From positions 1 through 10,527 of the forward strand of contig FR893975.1 in NCBI GenBank assembly GCA_000434115.1: 10,527 bases of DNA, read 5' to 3'. Below the pieces are notes generated by a model. That model saw only the letters and a list, made by a program, of their open reading frames with translations. It ran no database searches and was not told the DNA's origin. The stretch is from Roseburia sp. CAG:309 (GTDB lineage: Bacteria; Bacillota; Clostridia; Lachnospirales; Lachnospiraceae). Below are positions 6,445 through 10,527 of this stretch, one piece after another. The position numbers and the translations under genes are program-made. The stretch's first letter is position 1, and every line of letters begins with the position of its first letter.

Positions 6445-8820
6445 ATGGCTAAGATTAGTATCATTGTTCCTTATTTGAAAGGACCGGCGTACTTAGAAGA
6501 TTGTATTCAGAGTATTGAAGATCAGAAAATGGACGACATTGAAGTGGTTCTTGTGGATGACAAGGATGGACATGACGTGCCGGAAGCAATTATGCAGAAG
6601 AGTTTTGTCAAATATGTCCGCATGGAAGACGAAAAAGATGTCGATGAATTTTATGAAAAAAAAGGAACTTTTTTGGAAGAACGCAGACGGAAACGTCTGG
6701 GGATGAATCAAGAAGAATATGCTGCTTATCTGCTGCAAAAAGAACAGCAGAAAGAGGAAGAAGAGGAAGCGGATGATGCGAATGTAGAAAATCCGGTCGA
6801 GGGTGAATTGGAACTGCCACTTCGACCATTTGGCGTGGCAGCAGCGAGAAATACCGGTGTAAAATATGCGACAGGTACGTATCTGTATTTTCTGGATGCA
6901 GATGACTATCTGTTAGAGGATGCGCTTCCCAAATTATACCATCTTGCGGAAGAGAAACAGGCGGATATCGTAACCGGAAACCGTTATGCTTCCTGGTTCC
7001 GTCCAATTAGTTTTGATTTCGAAAAAGCAAAGGCGGACTCGGAGATTGAGGGAATTGTGCCGCTGGAAGGTGAGACATTGGAGGCGGTTTTGTCAACGCG
7101 TTTTACGATGCAGCATTTTCTGGTCCGCAGATCGTATTATGATGCGCAGGGCGTATCGTTTGATGAGATGATCACGTTTTATTCGGATGTTCCGGTTATT
7201 GCAAAACTTCTTGCCGGAGCGAAGGGGAAAATGTGGGTAGACGGCAGCAGTATTTATGTGTGGCGGCGACGCAATGACCCGATTCATCTGCCGGCACTCA
7301 GCCAGAAGAAGAGAAAACGCAGAACAGATGATTATATCGAGAGCTATGAGAAGGCAAAAGAAGAGATCAAAGAGGCGGAAGAATCGCTGCAATTTGCGTT
7401 AAACCGTCGTTTGTGCCGGTTTACGATCAGTAAATTTCCAAACCGCCTGAAGGGCGCAAAGAGTGTACGTTATACGAAAAATCTGCGGAAGATTCCGAAA
7501 GATCAGTTGAAGAAGATTAAGAAAGAATTGACTTTCTTCCATGGAATCGAACTGGGGTATATTGTAAAAGGAAAATACCGCACAGCGAAGCCATTTGAGC
7601 GGCTGGCGCATGTGATGCAGAAAAAGCGTGGTTTGTTTGGAAAACCGATCCAGTATTGGCGGTTCCTGGATAAACATATTTTCCGGAAAATGCCGGTTAA
7701 GGAAAACTGGGTATTTGTTGAAAGTTTCTTTGGAAAGAGTTATTCGGACAGCCCGAAATATTTGTATGAATATTTATATGATACATACGGAGATAAATAC
7801 CATTACATTTGGTGCCTCAATAAGCGCGCCAAAGAGATGAAGGGACACCCGCCGATCTGTAAGCGGCACACCCTCCGCTATGTATATTATCTGTCCCGTT
7901 CGAAGTACATTATCTGCAATACGAGACAGCCGGCGTGGTTTAAAAAGCGCCCGGAAGTGATGTTTTTGGAGACATGGCACGGAACGCCGCTGAAAAAACT
8001 GGCGTTTGACTTGGATGATATTCATGCGGCAAGCCAGAATCATAAGACGATGTTTTACCGTCAGGGCAAGGCTTGGAATTATCTGATCTCTGCGAACCGT
8101 TTTTCGACGGATGTATTTGAACGTGCTTTCTGTGTACCGCGTGAGAAGATCATTGAAGTCGGATATCCGCGAAATGACATCCTGTATTCGGAGCGCGCGG
8201 ATGAGATTGCCAAAGAAGTGAAGAAAGAATTTGGCATTCCGGAAGGCAAGCGGGTTATCCTGTATGCACCGACATGGCGCGACAACCAGTTTTATGCCAA
8301 AGGAAAATACAAATTTACGCTGGCGATGGATCTGGAGCGTATGCGCAAAGAGTTTGGAAAAGACAGTGTCATTCTGCTCCGTACGCATTATTACATCGCA
8401 GACAGTCTTGATTTGACAGGACTGGAAGATTTTGTATATAACGGAAGCACCTATAACGATGTATCCCGTTTGTATCTGGCAAGTGATATTTGTATCACGG
8501 ATTATTCATCCGTATTTTTTGACTATGCCAACCTGCGTCGTCCGATGCTGTTCTTTGCGTATGATTATGAAGATTACAAAGACGAGATCCGTGGAATGTA
8601 TTTTGACATGAATACCGAACTTCCGGGTCCTATCGTACAGACCAATGACGAACTTGTGGATGCTCTGCACCACATTGATGAAATTTCGGAGAAATACAAA
8701 GAGCGTTACGACCGTTTCTATGACAAATTCTGTCATGTAGATGACGGATACGCGTCAAAACGTGCAATCGATATAGTGTTTGAGGGGGCAAAACCTACTT
8801 TTGCAGAAACGGAGGAATGA
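6445..8820 (+). CDS. Bifunctional GT2 glycosyltransferase / CDP-glycerol-type glycerophosphotransferase (paralogue 2)
   Basis: This 791-residue protein has the same architecture as its upstream neighbour. The ATG at 6445 is chosen because AGAAGG (6429-6434) lies 10 nt upstream, MAKISIIVPY begins the GT-A strand, and an earlier ATG at 6337 would overlap the preceding gene by 83 bp. The GT2 domain shows VVLVDD (about 34-39), GVAAARNTG (130-138), DADD (151-154), YSDVPV and RRRNDPIHLP (from 274). A very charged insert of about 65 residues (about 62-128), with an ERRRKR run and a five-Glu run, splits the GT-A core ahead of GVAAARNTG. The Glyphos_transf domain (about 420-780) has SFFGKSYSDSPKYLYEY, TWHGTPLKK (His512), GYPRNDIL, YAPTWRDNQF, LLRTHYY (His648) and TDYSSVFFDY (Thr685 on). 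It ends one base before the next gene, implying translational coupling. It is probably a second polymerase or transferase in the same pathway. Confidence 0.9.
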   Translation: MAKISIIVPYLKGPAYLEDCIQSIEDQKMDDIEVVLVDDKDGHDVPEAIMQKSFVKYVRMEDEKDVDEFYEKKGTFLEERRRKRLGMNQEEYAAYLLQKEQQKEEEEEADDANVENPVEGELELPLRPFGVAAARNTGVKYATGTYLYFLDADDYLLEDALPKLYHLAEEKQADIVTGNRYASWFRPISFDFEKAKADSEIEGIVPLEGETLEAVLSTRFTMQHFLVRRSYYDAQGVSFDEMITFYSDVPVIAKLLAGAKGKMWVDGSSIYVWRRRNDPIHLPALSQKKRKRRTDDYIESYEKAKEEIKEAEESLQFALNRRLCRFTISKFPNRLKGAKSVRYTKNLRKIPKDQLKKIKKELTFFHGIELGYIVKGKYRTAKPFERLAHVMQKKRGLFGKPIQYWRFLDKHIFRKMPVKENWVFVESFFGKSYSDSPKYLYEYLYDTYGDKYHYIWCLNKRAKEMKGHPPICKRHTLRYVYYLSRSKYIICNTRQPAWFKKRPEVMFLETWHGTPLKKLAFDLDDIHAASQNHKTMFYRQGKAWNYLISANRFSTDVFERAFCVPREKIIEVGYPRNDILYSERADEIAKEVKKEFGIPEGKRVILYAPTWRDNQFYAKGKYKFTLAMDLERMRKEFGKDSVILLRTHYYIADSLDLTGLEDFVYNGSTYNDVSRLYLASDICITDYSSVFFDYANLRRPMLFFAYDYEDYKDEIRGMYFDMNTELPGPIVQTNDELVDALHHIDEISEKYKERYDRFYDKFCHVDDGYASKRAIDIVFEGAKPTFAETEE
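8811..8815 (+). promoter_or_regulatory. Ribosome-binding site inside the 3' end of paralogue 2
   Basis: GGAGG lies 6 nt before GTG 8822, inside the last codons of the preceding gene. The ATGs between the site and 8822 (8817, 8820) run into immediate stops, so GTG is the only usable start here. Confidence 0.75.
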
Positions 8821-8821
8821 T

Positions 8822-10006
8822 GTGAGAACCGCAATTCGATATATCGTAAAAAAGCTGGTTATCCTGTTGTACCGGATTATGTGTGCGATCATTCCGGTCA
8901 ATAAAAAGCGGATCGTATTTGACTCCAGTCTCGGTAAAAGTTATTCCGGAAATCCGCGGCATATCTTTGAATATATGGTAGAAAATGGCTATCAGGAAAA
9001 ATGGGAATGTACGTGGTTTTATGAAAATGAACCGTATCCGATACCGGGGGATGGCTATCAGTTCCGATATGGAAGATTACGATACTTATATTATATGGCG
9101 ACGGCAAAAGTGTGGGTATTTGACTGCCGGCAGCCGGAGTGGCTCATCAAGCGGAAAGGCTGTTATTACATTCAGACATGGCATGGAACACCGCTGAAAA
9201 AGCTGGTTCTTGACATGGAAGATGTATTTATGGTAAATGAGACGGATATTGATTCCTATCAGAAGGGCTTTGTGAAAAATGTGCAGAGCTGGGATTACCT
9301 GATCTCCCAGAATCCATTTTCCACGACGACGTTCCGGCGCGCCTTTGATTTCAACAAATGTATGCTGGAGATCGGATATCCGCGAAATGACATTTTGTTT
9401 AAGAAGAACAATGAGGAAGATATCGTGCGGTTAAAACGCCGTCTGGGACTGCCGCTGGATAAGAAGATCCTGTTGTATGCGCCGACGTTCCGCGACGATG
9501 AGTTTAATGAAAATTCGAGTTACAAATTCAGCCCGAAGCTGTCTTTCCAGAAATTGAAAGAGGCGCTGCAGGAGGAATACATTTTGATCGTTAAATATCA
9601 TTACCTCATTATGGATTACATTGACTGGTTTCAGCACAAAGGATTTATCTATCATTTTGACCAGAGTAATGACATCGCGGAACTGTTTTTGGTGTCCGAT
9701 ATGCTGATCACGGATTATTCCTCTGTCATGTTTGACTATAGTATATTACACCGCCCAATGTTCTTTTATGCGTACGATCTGGATAAATACAAAAATGATC
9801 TGCGTGGTTTTTATTTTGATTACCGCGGGGAGATGCCGGGACCGATTTCGACGGATACCGATGAATTGATCCGTGATATCAAACAATACAATGCTTCCGA
9901 ATACGAGGAGCGTTATGAAAATTTCCGCAAAAAATACAATTGCTGGGACGACGGAAATGCCTCGGCAAAAGTGGTGGACACAATCGAAGAATTATTGAAA
10001 AGTTAA
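8822..10006 (+). CDS. Stand-alone CDP-glycerol glycerophosphotransferase-family protein (TagB-like)
   Basis: This 394-residue protein has a single Glyphos_transf domain, close in size to TagB, the primase of poly(glycerol phosphate) teichoic acid in Bacillus. It starts with GTG, one base after the previous stop. Residues 1-25 carry an amphipathic/hydrophobic basic helix (VKKLVILLYRIMCAII) likely to dock on the membrane. Motifs in order are SSLGKSYSGNPRHIFEYM, TWHGTPLKK (His121), GYPRNDIL, YAPTFRDDEF, IVKYHYL (His260) and TDYSSVMFDY (Thr297 on). Compared with the two fused paralogues, RTH becomes KYH and TWR becomes TFR at otherwise invariant positions, so substrate or partner may differ. A priming role, adding the first polyol phosphate to a lipid-linked sugar, is inferred from domain content and operon position only. 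It ends at a terminator. Confidence 0.9.
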   Translation: MRTAIRYIVKKLVILLYRIMCAIIPVNKKRIVFDSSLGKSYSGNPRHIFEYMVENGYQEKWECTWFYENEPYPIPGDGYQFRYGRLRYLYYMATAKVWVFDCRQPEWLIKRKGCYYIQTWHGTPLKKLVLDMEDVFMVNETDIDSYQKGFVKNVQSWDYLISQNPFSTTTFRRAFDFNKCMLEIGYPRNDILFKKNNEEDIVRLKRRLGLPLDKKILLYAPTFRDDEFNENSSYKFSPKLSFQKLKEALQEEYILIVKYHYLIMDYIDWFQHKGFIYHFDQSNDIAELFLVSDMLITDYSSVMFDYSILHRPMFFYAYDLDKYKNDLRGFYFDYRGEMPGPISTDTDELIRDIKQYNASEYEERYENFRKKYNCWDDGNASAKVVDTIEELLKS

Positions 10007-10033
10007 GGACTGCTCACGAGGCAGTCCTTTTTT
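10005..10033 (+). terminator. Rho-independent terminator shared by convergent genes
   Basis: AAGGACTGC (10005-10013) pairs perfectly with GCAGTCCTT (10021-10029) around a 7-nt loop, followed by a T-run (10028-10033). It begins within the TAA of the glycerophosphotransferase gene. The convergent ATPase gene's TGA (complement of 10014-10016) lies in the loop, and one stem arm is inside its last codons. On the minus strand the same hairpin is followed by AACTTTTC, a weak U-tract, so it may work in both directions. Confidence 0.9.
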
Positions 10034-10527
10034 CTAACTCTACCAGGGGAACCGGCATTAGGGATAACACGGCGACCATAACCCAATGCATCGGGCTGAG
10101 TGGTACGGTATGGAAGATGAACTGCAATGGCGCATACGTGATAACGGCACATTGCAGCGCGATACACAAAAAGGAACTGGCTGCCAGTTTGCGGTTTCCG
10201 AGGATTCCCATATGAAAAAGGGATTCTTTTGCGCTTCGCATATTGAAGGAATGCACTAACTGCGACAATGACAGTACGGCGAAACACATGGTGGTTCCGA
10301 CATCGGCGCCGCCGGTTTTGTGCCCGAGGAGATAGGCGAAGAGGGCGAGCGAGCCGATGAACATGCCTTCCACGAAAATGCGGAACATTCCACCGCCGCC
10401 AAAAAGTCCTTTTTTATCGGAGCGCGGCGGTTCTTTCATAATGTCTTTTTCCGGCGGTTCCAGTCCGAGGCAGATCGCCGGGAAGGAGTCGGTTACCAGA
10501 TTGATAAACAGAAGCTGAACCGGCAGC
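10014..10527 (-). CDS. P-type Ca2+-transporting ATPase, C-terminal part (5' end off window)
   Basis: This is the last 170 residues of a gene running leftward from beyond the window edge. The reading frame is open to base 10527. It begins in transmembrane segment M6 with FINLVTDSFPAICLGLEPP, whose Asn and Asp (N-x-x-x-D) match the Ca2+-coordinating residues of SERCA-type pumps. It continues through the M6-M7 loop (PPRSDKKGLFGGGG) and four hydrophobic segments that fit M7 to M10 of the cation ATPase C-terminal domain. SLSQLVHSFNMRS in M8 is typical of bacterial Ca2+ ATPases. The internal ATG at 10439 is not the start, since homology extends upstream through it. The gene ends in the loop of the shared terminator, 7 bp from the stop of the convergent gene. 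Ion specificity (Ca2+ rather than Mn2+ or other) is inferred from the M6 motif. Confidence 0.9.
   Translation of the reverse strand, partial: LPVQLLFINLVTDSFPAICLGLEPPEKDIMKEPPRSDKKGLFGGGGMFRIFVEGMFIGSLALFAYLLGHKTGGADVGTTMCFAVLSLSQLVHSFNMRSAKESLFHMGILGNRKLAASSFLCIALQCAVITYAPLQFIFHTVPLSPMHWVMVAVLSLMPVPLVELEKRTAS

Noticed and set aside
6655..6665. A8 run with a potential A-AAA-AAA slippery site in paralogue 2
   Set aside because: The zero frame continues through a full-length two-domain protein, and no downstream stimulatory structure or useful alternative frame was seen.

Overview
The window looks like a chromosomal segment of a low-to-mid GC Firmicute, most likely a Clostridia/Lachnospiraceae-type gut anaerobe. 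This is inferred from strong GGAGG ribosome-binding sites, near-consensus sigma-A promoters, an LL-diaminopimelate aminotransferase (DapL), a secreted DUF1002 protein and a family of CDP-glycerol-type glycerophosphotransferases. No species-level call is possible from sequence alone.

Layout. Bases 1-687 hold no convincing gene. They carry layered repeats: GGCATGAC inverted repeats (101-161), an 84-bp-period tandem repeat with internal inverted arms (196-403), and C-rich degenerate repeats (398-625). A promoter at 688-716 then drives a three-gene operon: a PfkB sugar kinase resembling 2-keto-3-deoxygluconate kinase (754-1851), dapL (1903-3114) and a secreted DUF1002 protein (3149-4066). The operon ends at a hairpin terminator (4106-4153). 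Only a few bases later a second, extended -10 promoter (4157-4186) starts a second operon.

That second operon is the most interesting part. It has three tandem paralogues, all carrying a TagF/TagB-type (Glyphos_transf) catalytic domain. The first two (4233-6419 and 6445-8820) are fusions of an N-terminal GT-A family 2 glycosyltransferase to a C-terminal polyol-phosphate transferase. The third (8822-10006, GTG start, translationally coupled) is a stand-alone TagB-like domain. I infer a compact module in which the stand-alone enzyme could prime, and the two bifunctional enzymes extend, a sugar plus glycerol/ribitol-phosphate polymer (teichoic-acid- or capsule-like). No CDP-polyol synthase, polymer exporter or ligase is in the window, so precursors and export must come from elsewhere.

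The operon ends at a hairpin terminator (10005-10033). It overlaps the 3' end of a convergent gene, whose visible part (10014-10527, minus strand) is the C-terminal membrane domain of a P-type Ca2+-transporting ATPase that runs off the window. The two convergent stop codons are only 7 bp apart.
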